From UBA961 sp049317525 (GTDB taxonomy: Bacteria; Bacteroidota; Ignavibacteria; Kapaibacteriales; UBA961), in the NCBI GenBank assembly GCA_049317525.1, contig JBMOIC010000028.1:1-25006 (forward strand): a DNA stretch of 25,006 nt, read 5' to 3'. The number at the start of each line of letters is the position of its first letter. Within the stretch, counting starts at the first letter, position 1. Positions 17,534 through 25,006 of the stretch are shown here, piece by piece. The notes beneath the pieces are model-generated. The model did no database searches. It was not told the DNA's origin and worked only from the letters and a program-made list of their open reading frames with translations. Position numbers and translations under genes: made by a program.

Positions 17534-19708
17534 GTGAATTTTCAACATTTAAAATCTGATATACCCGCAAGTATTGTTGTATTTTTAGTTGCTTTACCTT
17601 TATGTTTAGGTATAGCACTTGCATCGGGTGCGCCAATGTTATCGGGCATTATTGCCGGTATAATTGGTGGCATTATCGTTGGATTTTTAAGCAAGTCAGA
17701 TACAAGTGTTAGTGGCCCTGCAGCTGGATTAGCTGCTGTTGTTTTAGCCTCAATACATCAATTAGGTTCATTCGAATTATTCTTAACAGCAGTGTTTCTT
17801 GCAGGGCTGATTCAATTGATAATGGGGATTACTAAAACAGGATTAATTGCAGATTTTATACCAACAAATGTCATTAAAGGACTATTATCAGCAATTGGCA
17901 TTGTTCTCATTCTTAAACAAATACCACATGCAATTGGTTATGATGCTGATATGGAAGGTGATTTTCAATTCTTTCAAATGGATGGTAATAATTCTTTTTC
18001 AGAATTACTTAACTCAGTAAATAATATTACCCCTGCAGCTTTAATTATTTGTGCAATCTCTATTCTAATTTTAGTGTATTGGGACAAAACGCCATTAAAA
18101 AAAATGAAGTTTTTCCCTTCATCTCTTTTTGTGGTAATTTTTGGAGTACTGATTAATAGCTTATTAATGCAGTTCATCCCTTCAATGGCAATTGGGTCTT
18201 CGCATCTTGTAGCCATACCACAGATCTCATTTAATAATCTAGATTCATTTTTACATATTCCACAAGCATCATATTTAATGATGCCGTCAATTTGGACAAT
18301 AGCAATTACAATTGCACTTGTTGCTTCTTTAGAAACGCTCTTAAATATTGAAGCTGTTGATAAAATTGATCCTCAGAAAAGACATACACCACCAAATCAA
18401 GAACTTATAGCTCAAGGAATAGGTAATCTATGTGCAGGAATATTCGGAGGAATACCTATAACATCTGTAATAGTAAGAAGTTCGGTAAATATTCAAGCTG
18501 GCAATTCATCAAAAATGTCATCAATATTGCATGGCTTTTTCATTATTCTTAGTGTTCTACTATTCAGAGATATCTTAAATGCAATTCCATTGTCTTCTTT
18601 AGCAGCCATCTTATTAGTTACTGGATATAAACTTGCTAAAGTATCAATATTTACTTCTATGTATAAAAAAGGGTGGCAAGAATTTACTCCTTTCATTGCA
18701 ACTGTTCTAGCAATCGTGTTTACAGATTTACTTATTGGGGTTTTGATTGGTTTAGGAGTAGGAATATTCTTTTTATTAAGAAATAATTTTAGAAATCCTT
18801 TCCAAAGAGAGGATTATCGTCTTCATGTTGGTGAGATTATAAAAATTGTGATGCCAAATCAGGTCTCATTCTTAAATAAAGCCTCTATTAAAGAAACCTT
18901 ATGGAATATACCAGAACATTCTAAAGTGATTTTAGATGCTACAAATACAAATTATATAGATGGAGATATTTTAGAAGTAATTGAAGACTTTAAAGAAATT
19001 GTTGCTCCACAAAAAAATATTCAATTAAATATATTAGGTCAAAAAGAAACATATATTCTCAAGGATCAAATTGAATTTGTCAATGTTCTAGATAAGGATA
19101 CTCGAGAAAAATTAGATTATAAAAAAGTGCTAAGTTTACTTATTGAAGGGAATGAAAGATTTTGTTCTGGCACTATCTCAGATAAAAATTTTCTAGAGCA
19201 AGCTCATGCTACTGCACATGAACAAAGTCCAATGTGTGCAATAGTAGGTTGTATCGATTCTAGGGCCACACCTGAGATATTATTTGATGCTGGAATAGGA
19301 GAAATCCTTACTATTCGAATTGCTGGAAATATTATATCTAAAGAAGTTGTTGGAAGCTTAGAAATAGCTTGTTCTAAATTAGGTGCTAAATTAATTGTTA
19401 TCAAAGCTCATTCTAATTGTGGAGCAGTTGCTTTAGCTGTAAAAAATGTTAAAGAGCATAGTATTGGATCTATTACTTCGGTTATTCAAGATGTTGCTTC
19501 ACAGGCTGGATTATATCCTTTAACTGAAAATACTACCATAGAAAGTCAAATTGAACAAGTTGCAATTGAAAATGTAAAACATTCTGTTCGAGAAGTATTA
19601 CGATTATCAGAGTATTTAAGAAAACAAGTTGAAGCTCAAGAAATTGGTATAGTAAGCGCCTATCATAATGTAAAAACTGGCAAAGTGGAGTTTACAAATG
19701 CAGTATAA
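17534..19708 (+). CDS. SulP anion transporter fused to beta-carbonic anhydrase
   Basis: 724 residues, starting at GTG 17534. Residues about 1-420 are a SulP (SLC26-like) membrane domain: LKSDIPASIVVFLVALPLCLGIALASG at the start, about 10-14 helices, and VSGPAAGLAAVV. Residues about 430-525 look like a STAS domain (VILDATNTNYIDGDILEVI). Residues about 535-724 form a beta-carbonic anhydrase with zinc ligands Cys573, His626 and Cys629 and the Asp575-Arg577 pair in CIDSR. SulP-carbonic anhydrase fusions have been proposed as bicarbonate transport systems in which the enzyme interconverts CO2 and bicarbonate at the transporter. The ion moved has to be tested; sulfate is the alternative. The catalytic residues look intact. 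The Rieske gene converges from the right with a 10-base gap. Confidence 0.94.
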   Translation: MNFQHLKSDIPASIVVFLVALPLCLGIALASGAPMLSGIIAGIIGGIIVGFLSKSDTSVSGPAAGLAAVVLASIHQLGSFELFLTAVFLAGLIQLIMGITKTGLIADFIPTNVIKGLLSAIGIVLILKQIPHAIGYDADMEGDFQFFQMDGNNSFSELLNSVNNITPAALIICAISILILVYWDKTPLKKMKFFPSSLFVVIFGVLINSLLMQFIPSMAIGSSHLVAIPQISFNNLDSFLHIPQASYLMMPSIWTIAITIALVASLETLLNIEAVDKIDPQKRHTPPNQELIAQGIGNLCAGIFGGIPITSVIVRSSVNIQAGNSSKMSSILHGFFIILSVLLFRDILNAIPLSSLAAILLVTGYKLAKVSIFTSMYKKGWQEFTPFIATVLAIVFTDLLIGVLIGLGVGIFFLLRNNFRNPFQREDYRLHVGEIIKIVMPNQVSFLNKASIKETLWNIPEHSKVILDATNTNYIDGDILEVIEDFKEIVAPQKNIQLNILGQKETYILKDQIEFVNVLDKDTREKLDYKKVLSLLIEGNERFCSGTISDKNFLEQAHATAHEQSPMCAIVGCIDSRATPEILFDAGIGEILTIRIAGNIISKEVVGSLEIACSKLGAKLIVIKAHSNCGAVALAVKNVKEHSIGSITSVIQDVASQAGLYPLTENTTIESQIEQVAIENVKHSVREVLRLSEYLRKQVEAQEIGIVSAYHNVKTGKVEFTNAV

Positions 19709-19718
19709 TCAAAGCAGA

Positions 19719-20144
19719 CTATTTATAGAGAATAATCTCATCTGTGTTTTCTCTTAATAAAACTTTATACTGTTGAAGAGATGTTTTAGGAGGTCCAGAG
19801 ATTGGATCTCCTTTTTCATTAAATACTCCACCATGGCATTTGCAGATGAAATTTCTTAAACGTGAATCCCAATTAACTGGACATCCTGCATGAGTACAGG
19901 CAGCGTCAAATGCTTTTAATTCATTATCATATTGAAGGATAATTGTTTTATCATTTCCAATCATATATTCTATTGCATCCGAGTTAGCAAATAACTCTTC
20001 TCTTTTTCCAATCACCACTTTGCTTATTGAAGACTGTTTGCTTTTTGAACTAGATATATATTTCAAAACTACAGTAGTCAAAGCAAGAATGCCTGTCCAA
20101 CCAAATACATGCTCAATAAATGATCGTCTATCTATATTATTCAT
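19719..20144 (-). CDS. Tat-exported Rieske [2Fe-2S] protein
   Basis: 141 residues. The N-terminus MNNIDRRSFIEHVFGW carries a twin-arginine-like motif (DRRSFIE), followed by a hydrophobic segment (about 15-30) that may stay as a membrane anchor. The Rieske fold follows, with cluster ligands Cys83 and His85 (CTHAGC) and Cys101 and His104 (CKCHGG). Cys88 and Cys103 are placed to form the disulfide of high-potential quinol-oxidase Rieske proteins, and SGPP (116-119) matches the Pro loop. It resembles the iron-sulfur subunit of a bc or b6f-type complex, but no cytochrome b or c gene is in the window. The gene overlaps the upstream APC permease by 8 bases (ATGAATAA), so the two are translationally coupled. 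Confidence 0.9.
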   Translation of the reverse strand: MNNIDRRSFIEHVFGWTGILALTTVVLKYISSSKSKQSSISKVVIGKREELFANSDAIEYMIGNDKTIILQYDNELKAFDAACTHAGCPVNWDSRLRNFICKCHGGVFNEKGDPISGPPKTSLQQYKVLLRENTDEIILYK

Positions 20145-21507
20145 GATGTTTATTCATAGAAAATGGAAATTCAGATAATGAATATGCTCTGATGAAATAT
20201 ATGATGAGTCCCAAAGCTATAAATCCAATGCCATATAAGGCAAAAATTCCAGTAGAAATAAATAGAAATAACCAAATAGCAATTGCAATGATAATAGGTA
20301 ATGGATACAATTTCATTTTCCATGGAAAAAATGTTTTGCCATTTCTTTTTCTTAATAATATTAGCCCAATACCACCTCCTATAAACTGAACTAATGCTCT
20401 CATTGCAACAATTGCGCTTATAATTTCACTCATTCTAAACAGTAAACTAAAAATAAAAGCAACAGAACATAAGATAATTAATGATATATGAGGAAAATGT
20501 TTGGTAGGGTGCAGTTGTGCAAAAACTTTAAAAAAAACTCCATCTTTGGCTGCAGCATAAGGGATTCTTGAATATCCTAAAGTGACGGCAAACAAAGAGC
20601 TAAAAGCAATGATTAATATCAATATGGTTGCAATATAGGCTGCAGTAGATCCATAAATACTTTGAACAAATGTGCTTACAATAAACTGAGATTGAGCAGC
20701 TTGTTGCCAAGGTATTACTCCTATAATACTGATATGTAAAGCACAATACAAAATAGATATTCCTGCTATCGAGTAGAAAATACTTTTAGGTATAATTTTT
20801 TCTGGCTCAGAAATTTCTCCTCCTAAATGGCAAACATTATAATACCCCAAATATGAATACACAGTTTTTAACATTGCATGTCCTAATCCTGCAAAAAACA
20901 AGGAAGAAAATATACTAGGTTCGGTAGGAATATCAAAAGCATAAGCATAATTAAAATGAGTTATTCCTCCAAATATTAACCATCCCATTGTTCCAATAAC
21001 AGTAATCCATAACACTAAAGATATTTTTCCTATATCTTTTATATTTCGATATAATAAAAGAAAGATAAGAATGACAATCCCACCAGCTATCATTTTTTGT
21101 TGAATCAAAGAAACTGGCATTACATAGGAGAAATACTGAGAAAAACCAATCGAACCAGAAGCGATAACTAAAGGAGCTTGAAAGACAGTTTGCCATATAA
21201 ATAGGAAAGACATAATCTTACCAAAAGAAAATTTACCATAACTCTCTTTTAGAAATTCATAACTTCCTCCTGCTTTTGGCATAGCAGCTCCTAATTCCGC
21301 CCAAATACAACCATCTACAAATGCAAGTAATGCACCTGCAATCCATGCTATAATTGCTTGTGGGCCATTCATAGATTGAATAACCATTGGCAAAACTATA
21401 AATGGTCCAATTCCTACCATGTCAATCATATTTAATGCTAAAGATTCCTTAAATCCAAGGTTTCTTTGTAATGTCTTAGTCTCTATTTGTGAGTTAACTG
21501 TATTCAT
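20137..21507 (-). CDS. APC superfamily amino acid permease
   Basis: 456-residue membrane transporter with about 12 helices. The first, LNMIDMVGIGPFIVLPMV (about 25-42), contains the GIGPF/GIGxGI-like element in the unwound part of helix 1 that binds substrate in the APC/LeuT fold. Further signatures are AELGAAMPKAGGSYEFLKESYG (71-92) and, in helix 6, YSYLGYYNVCHLGGEISEPEKIIPKS, both typical of amino acid-polyamine-organocation permeases. The substrate cannot be told. It is followed by a Rieske protein whose start lies inside its stop region. This pair, permease plus Rieske, is not a standard operon that I recognise. Confidence 0.92.
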   Translation of the reverse strand: MNTVNSQIETKTLQRNLGFKESLALNMIDMVGIGPFIVLPMVIQSMNGPQAIIAWIAGALLAFVDGCIWAELGAAMPKAGGSYEFLKESYGKFSFGKIMSFLFIWQTVFQAPLVIASGSIGFSQYFSYVMPVSLIQQKMIAGGIVILIFLLLYRNIKDIGKISLVLWITVIGTMGWLIFGGITHFNYAYAFDIPTEPSIFSSLFFAGLGHAMLKTVYSYLGYYNVCHLGGEISEPEKIIPKSIFYSIAGISILYCALHISIIGVIPWQQAAQSQFIVSTFVQSIYGSTAAYIATILILIIAFSSLFAVTLGYSRIPYAAAKDGVFFKVFAQLHPTKHFPHISLIILCSVAFIFSLLFRMSEIISAIVAMRALVQFIGGGIGLILLRKRNGKTFFPWKMKLYPLPIIIAIAIWLFLFISTGIFALYGIGFIALGLIIYFIRAYSLSEFPFSMNKHHE

Positions 21508-21629
21508 GTAACTGAAGCATTGTGTATTATTGTGTGGCTATTAAACTATTTTTATATGTAAAAATACAAAAGCCATACGGTTAAATTGTTTTGATGATCA
21601 TTTAGAATTTCTCTTTTTCAATCTTTATT

Positions 21630-23267
21630 ATGTACTTACATAGACATTATTATACATTATATCAATGCGTTACAGAATGTTCTCTCAATCTTAAGAACCA
21701 TATTATTACAGATATATATTCTCAAGAAAAAAACACTCTTATTATACAATTTGAATATCAAGGTATTATTCAAGCATTAGAATTCTCAATGAATTCTGGT
21801 AATTCATGCATGTATCTAAAAGGAAAATCACATAAAGCAAAACATAATGCCGTGTCAATTTTTCCTGAATTAATTGGTATGCAGTTTATTGAGTGTACAA
21901 TACATCCCTTTGACAGGATTATTAAGATTTCATTAACTGGTGCTTCTATTGTGGCATTATTTTATGGAGGGGCATCTAATGCTATTTATAGTTTTAGTAA
22001 AAATGATACTATGATTTCTTCATTTAAGAAAACTACATTGAATATTGGTGATCCATTTGTACCTGTAACGATGCCACCAAAAAGTTTTACTTCGTTTTCT
22101 CTAGATACACCTATAATAGATGCTTTGTCTTCTTGTTCATTATTACTTGGCCCAATCTATGCCAAGGAAGTTGTCAATAGATTTTATGTAAAAAAAGGGA
22201 AATATTTTACCGACACATTAACTATCGATGATGTTCCTTCAAATGAGATTGATGAATTATTATTATGTGCAACAGAGATAAAAGATCTGGCCCTTTTTTC
22301 AAAGCAATTTTATCTATATAGAAATTCTGAAAATCAATCCATTATCTCTTGCATCGAATTGGAACAGTATCCTGAGTTTGTGTGGAAAGGGGAATCTATT
22401 AGTGAAGCAATCAGAAGAGCAAAAGGATTAGAAATAAATAGCAATTCATTCCTAAAATCGAAAGAAAACTTAGAAAAGAAAATTGGTCAGTCTATAGAAA
22501 AAATACAGAAATCATTAGGCCAAATCAAAGATCAATCTAAATCATCTGAAAGAATTGCAAAAGCAATATTATATGGTAATCTATTATTAGAACAGACACA
22601 TCAATCACATAATATAGTAATAGATACTTTGCAATGTGTTGATCATGAAGGCCAGTATATTTCTATACCAGTGATTAAAAATAAAACTTGCATTGAAAAC
22701 GCAGAATTATATTTTGAAAAAGCTAGAAAAAACAAAGTAAAAGAAAAAATCAATCAACAAAAATTACCTCAATTACTACAAACATTAGAGAATCTACTAA
22801 GTTTAAAAAAAGATATAAGTACGTATAATTCAACTAAGCAGATAGAATCATTAGATAGTATTTATTCTTCAATTGTTTTAGGTGTACAAAAAACAAGAAC
22901 TCAGCATGATTCACCATATAGAGTATTTGAATTAAGTGAAGATTTTACTGTGTATTTAGGAAAAAATGCCGAAAATAATGATCAATTAACAAAACAATTT
23001 GCTAAACCAAATGATATTTGGCTTCATGCAAGGGGAGTTAGCGGAAGCCATGCCATTATTAAAGGAAAAGGGATACCCCCAAAACATATCATTGAAAAAG
23101 CAGCAGCAATAGCAGCATATTATTCTCTATCAAGAAATGCTAGTTATACTCCTGTTTCATATACATTTAAAAAATATATTAGAAAGAAAAAAGGGTCAAA
23201 TCCAGGAGCAGTAGTGATGGAAAGAGAAGAAGTAATTATGGTAAAACCATATAATCCAAATAGTTAG
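21630..23267 (+). CDS. rqcH: NFACT ribosome quality-control protein RqcH
   Basis: 545 residues; bacterial homologue of Rqc2/NEMF. It binds obstructed 50S subunits and adds C-terminal alanine tails to stalled peptides to mark them for proteolysis. Residues about 1-200 form the NFACT-N domain with the conserved Asp95-Arg96 pair in HPFDRIIKI, which corresponds to the DR pair required for alanine tailing in Bacillus RqcH. Residues about 260-410 are lysine-rich helices (coiled-coil arm). Residues about 430-545 are the NFACT-R RNA-binding domain with DIWLHARGVSGSHAII (462-477) and the late YTFKKYIRKKKGSNPGAVV. An older name for this family is fibronectin-binding protein. Its stop overlaps that of the convergent GNAT gene by 4 bases. 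Confidence 0.93.
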   Translation: MYLHRHYYTLYQCVTECSLNLKNHIITDIYSQEKNTLIIQFEYQGIIQALEFSMNSGNSCMYLKGKSHKAKHNAVSIFPELIGMQFIECTIHPFDRIIKISLTGASIVALFYGGASNAIYSFSKNDTMISSFKKTTLNIGDPFVPVTMPPKSFTSFSLDTPIIDALSSCSLLLGPIYAKEVVNRFYVKKGKYFTDTLTIDDVPSNEIDELLLCATEIKDLALFSKQFYLYRNSENQSIISCIELEQYPEFVWKGESISEAIRRAKGLEINSNSFLKSKENLEKKIGQSIEKIQKSLGQIKDQSKSSERIAKAILYGNLLLEQTHQSHNIVIDTLQCVDHEGQYISIPVIKNKTCIENAELYFEKARKNKVKEKINQQKLPQLLQTLENLLSLKKDISTYNSTKQIESLDSIYSSIVLGVQKTRTQHDSPYRVFELSEDFTVYLGKNAENNDQLTKQFAKPNDIWLHARGVSGSHAIIKGKGIPPKHIIEKAAAIAAYYSLSRNASYTPVSYTFKKYIRKKKGSNPGAVVMEREEVIMVKPYNPNS

Positions 23268-24040
23268 AGATTCTTATACATTTTAATATGTGGAATATTC
23301 ACTTCTATAAATTCATTACCAATTCTGGTGTATAGCAAAGAATCATAAAATGAAGCCGATTCGATTCTAGCATGAAGTTCTATCGTAGAATAGTACAAAT
23401 GAATAGCTGTTTGTTCTGCAAATTCAACCATTTCTTTACCTATACCCATTCCTTGAAATGTGGGGCTTATTGCTACTTGTCTCATTTTTACTATAGTTTT
23501 ATCTATCTCCTTTAAAATTAAGCATCCAATAACTTGATGGTCGATAATGGCTATAATATGAATATCCTGATCATCTTCAGAAATATCTTTTTCCGTAAAA
23601 TATAATCCAAGAGGCTTTCTTAAAACCTCATTTCTTATAGACAAAGCGGCTTTGTATTCTTCACTTTTACATGATATAACTTTATATGTTGTTTGCAAAA
23701 TTCTTCTTTTACGCTTAGGTAAAGATTCTACAATTAATGAATAAGAAATATCAATGAGTGAATATATAAAAGTATCATTTAGGCTACCATCATTATAGCA
23801 CACTGTTATCCAATGATTTTTATTCATATGGTAACCAGGTTGTATAGCCTGATATTGTTCTAATAATTCTGGAATGAGTAAAGAATGATGCTTTAGATTT
23901 ATGAAACCGGGCTTGTCTATTGATAAAAGTGCAAATATTTTATTTTCAACTTTTATAACCATCGTATATTCATCAAAAGGAAATGATTCAACACTTCTTT
24001 TTTTTGACATGCAATAAGAATATATCTCTTCGAATGACAT
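23264..24040 (-). CDS. YjbR (MmcQ)-GNAT acetyltransferase fusion
   Basis: 258 residues with two domains. Residues 1-112 are an MmcQ/YjbR-like (DUF419) domain: ESFPFDEYTMVIKVENKIFALL, then PGYHMNKNHWITV (68-80) and the end ISYSLIVESLPKRKR. YjbR domains have a CyaY-like fold and an uncertain, possibly DNA-binding, role. Residues about 118-258 are a GNAT N-acetyltransferase with the acetyl-CoA loop QGMGIG (196-201) after MRQVAISPTF, and an early IRNEVLRKPLGL element seen in ElaA-like members. The substrate is unknown. No internal start or stop suggests two separate genes. The gene is monocistronic, divergent from the PhoD-like gene and convergent with rqcH. Confidence 0.88.
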   Translation of the reverse strand: MSFEEIYSYCMSKKRSVESFPFDEYTMVIKVENKIFALLSIDKPGFINLKHHSLLIPELLEQYQAIQPGYHMNKNHWITVCYNDGSLNDTFIYSLIDISYSLIVESLPKRKRRILQTTYKVISCKSEEYKAALSIRNEVLRKPLGLYFTEKDISEDDQDIHIIAIIDHQVIGCLILKEIDKTIVKMRQVAISPTFQGMGIGKEMVEFAEQTAIHLYYSTIELHARIESASFYDSLLYTRIGNEFIEVNIPHIKMYKNL

Positions 24041-24130
24041 ATAATATTCCCTATATAATGTGAAATTATCTTGAAGTTGGCAAAAAAAACAAAGAGTTTT
24101 GTAAACCGTTAATCTACAATGTTAAACAGA

Positions 24131-24136
24131 TATAAT
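24131..24136 (+). promoter_or_regulatory. TATAAT box just before the PhoD-like gene
   Basis: A perfect TATAAT ends only 7 bases before the ATG at 24144. If used as a -10 element, transcription would begin at or next to the start codon, giving a leaderless mRNA. No matching -35 is evident, and such boxes are frequent by chance in AT-rich DNA. Confidence 0.25.
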
Positions 24137-24143
24137 ATACAAT

Positions 24144-25006
24144 ATGAATCACCTGAAATTTATAACTTTTCTAGTCATTTTATGTCCTTTTTTTCATAAA
24201 GGAACAATCTATTCCCAATCAATTATTGCTTCCGGACCTATGATTGCTCATGGAGAAATGAAAGAAGTAACTATTTGGCTACAAACAATCAAAGAAGCAG
24301 AATGTAGAATTGAATATATATCTGAATCTGATCCCAAAAAGTACTCTACAAAAGTGGAAAAAGCAATTGCCCAGAATGCATTCACTGTAAAGTGCATTGC
24401 AGACAAAGTAGAATCTGGTAAAAAATATATATATGAAGTGTATGTTGATAATAAAAAACAAAAATTTTCATATCCCTTAACATTTCAAACACCTGCCCTT
24501 TGGCAATGGAGAACAGATCCACCAGATCTTAAAATAGCTTTGGGAAGTTGTTTCTATGTTAATGATGAGCAATATGATAGACCAGGTAAACAATATGGAA
24601 CTAATTATGAAATAGTTCAAAGTATAGCAAATCAAAAGCCCGATTTAATGCTATGGTTAGGAGATAATACATATTTACGCGAAGCCGACTATGGCTCAAG
24701 AACCGGTATCATCAATCGTTATACACATACTAGATCATTAAAAGAATTACAGCCATTATTAGCCTCTACCCATCATTATGCAATTTGGGATGATCATGAT
24801 TATGGACCAAATGATGGTGATAGAGGATATACACTAAAATCATATACAAAACAGGCTTTTTCAATGTTTTGGGGCAATCCTCAACCGTATGATGCAGAAG
24901 GTAATTATACTACTTTTCAATGGGGTGATGTACAAGTATTTTTATTAGATAATAGAACATTTAGATCGCCAAATAAAAGTAAAACTGGAAAAAGAACAAT
25001 TTTAGG
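24144..25006 (+). CDS. PhoD-like alkaline phosphatase/phosphodiesterase (3' end outside window)
   Basis: Open from the ATG at 24144 to the window edge, 287 codons. Residues 1-26 look like a signal peptide (MNHLKFITFLVILCPFF, ending near YSQS), so the protein is likely exported. A fibronectin-like N-terminal domain covers about 27-125 (GPMIAHGEMKEVTIWLQT). The metallophosphatase domain begins with IALGSCFY (about 131), then WLGDNTYL with Asp174-Asn175, then the PhoD signature WDDHDYGPND (Trp215 to about 224), whose Asp and His residues bind metals. PhoD-type enzymes use calcium and iron to cleave phosphomonoesters or diesters. The C-terminal half, with remaining metal ligands and any sorting domain, is not visible. 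Confidence 0.9.
   Translation, partial: MNHLKFITFLVILCPFFHKGTIYSQSIIASGPMIAHGEMKEVTIWLQTIKEAECRIEYISESDPKKYSTKVEKAIAQNAFTVKCIADKVESGKKYIYEVYVDNKKQKFSYPLTFQTPALWQWRTDPPDLKIALGSCFYVNDEQYDRPGKQYGTNYEIVQSIANQKPDLMLWLGDNTYLREADYGSRTGIINRYTHTRSLKELQPLLASTHHYAIWDDHDYGPNDGDRGYTLKSYTKQAFSMFWGNPQPYDAEGNYTTFQWGDVQVFLLDNRTFRSPNKSKTGKRTIL

Noticed and set aside
24279..24461. Minus-strand ORF of 60 codons near the right end
   Set aside because: It is antisense to the PhoD-like gene, which is supported by clear metal-binding motifs.

Overview
This is a strongly AT-rich bacterial window, dense with ordinary chromosomal genes. Several features point to the FCB group (Bacteroidota, Ignavibacteria or Kapabacteria-like lineages). 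There is a very large secreted protein with a C-terminal type IX secretion (T9SS) sorting domain, most genes have little or no Shine-Dalgarno sequence, and the promoter candidates resemble the Bacteroidota TTTG/TAnnTTTG type. The species cannot be named from the sequence alone. I see no rRNA, CRISPR array, insertion sequence, integrase or phage module.

Layout. (1) 49-553, minus: remains of an ankyrin-repeat gene broken by at least two frame changes, followed by a strong terminator and tRNA-Phe(GAA), all read leftward. (2) 804-2478, minus: a tight cutA-radC-rfbC run. (3) 2528-10541, plus: a long co-directional run with a small membrane protein, the giant T9SS protein, two small lipoproteins, folB-folK (overlapping folate genes), kbl (glycine C-acetyltransferase) and a lone MalG-type sugar ABC permease. 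(4) 10543-14597, minus: GDPD phosphodiesterase, SemiSWEET sugar transporter and a secreted GH31 alpha-glycosidase, which look like a small carbohydrate scavenging set. (5) 14893-19708, plus: clpC with a clean terminator, then a SulP anion transporter fused to a beta-carbonic anhydrase. (6) 19719-21507, minus: an APC-family permease overlapping a Tat-type Rieske iron-sulfur protein. (7) 21630-23267, plus: rqcH (NFACT ribosome quality-control factor). (8) 23264-24040, minus: a YjbR-GNAT fusion. (9) 24144 to the window end, plus: a PhoD-like phosphatase cut by the window edge.

How the genes fit together. Sugar use is suggested by the GH31 enzyme, SemiSWEET and the MalG-like permease. Protein quality control is represented twice, by ClpC and RqcH, though these genes are not adjacent. 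Bicarbonate handling is suggested by the SulP-carbonic anhydrase fusion. I found no convincing new multi-gene defence or mobile system. The most unusual items are domain fusions (SulP-CA, YjbR-GNAT), the Rieske/APC gene overlap, the 1202-residue propeller and ASH-like surface protein, and an 11-base motif shared by two upstream regions.
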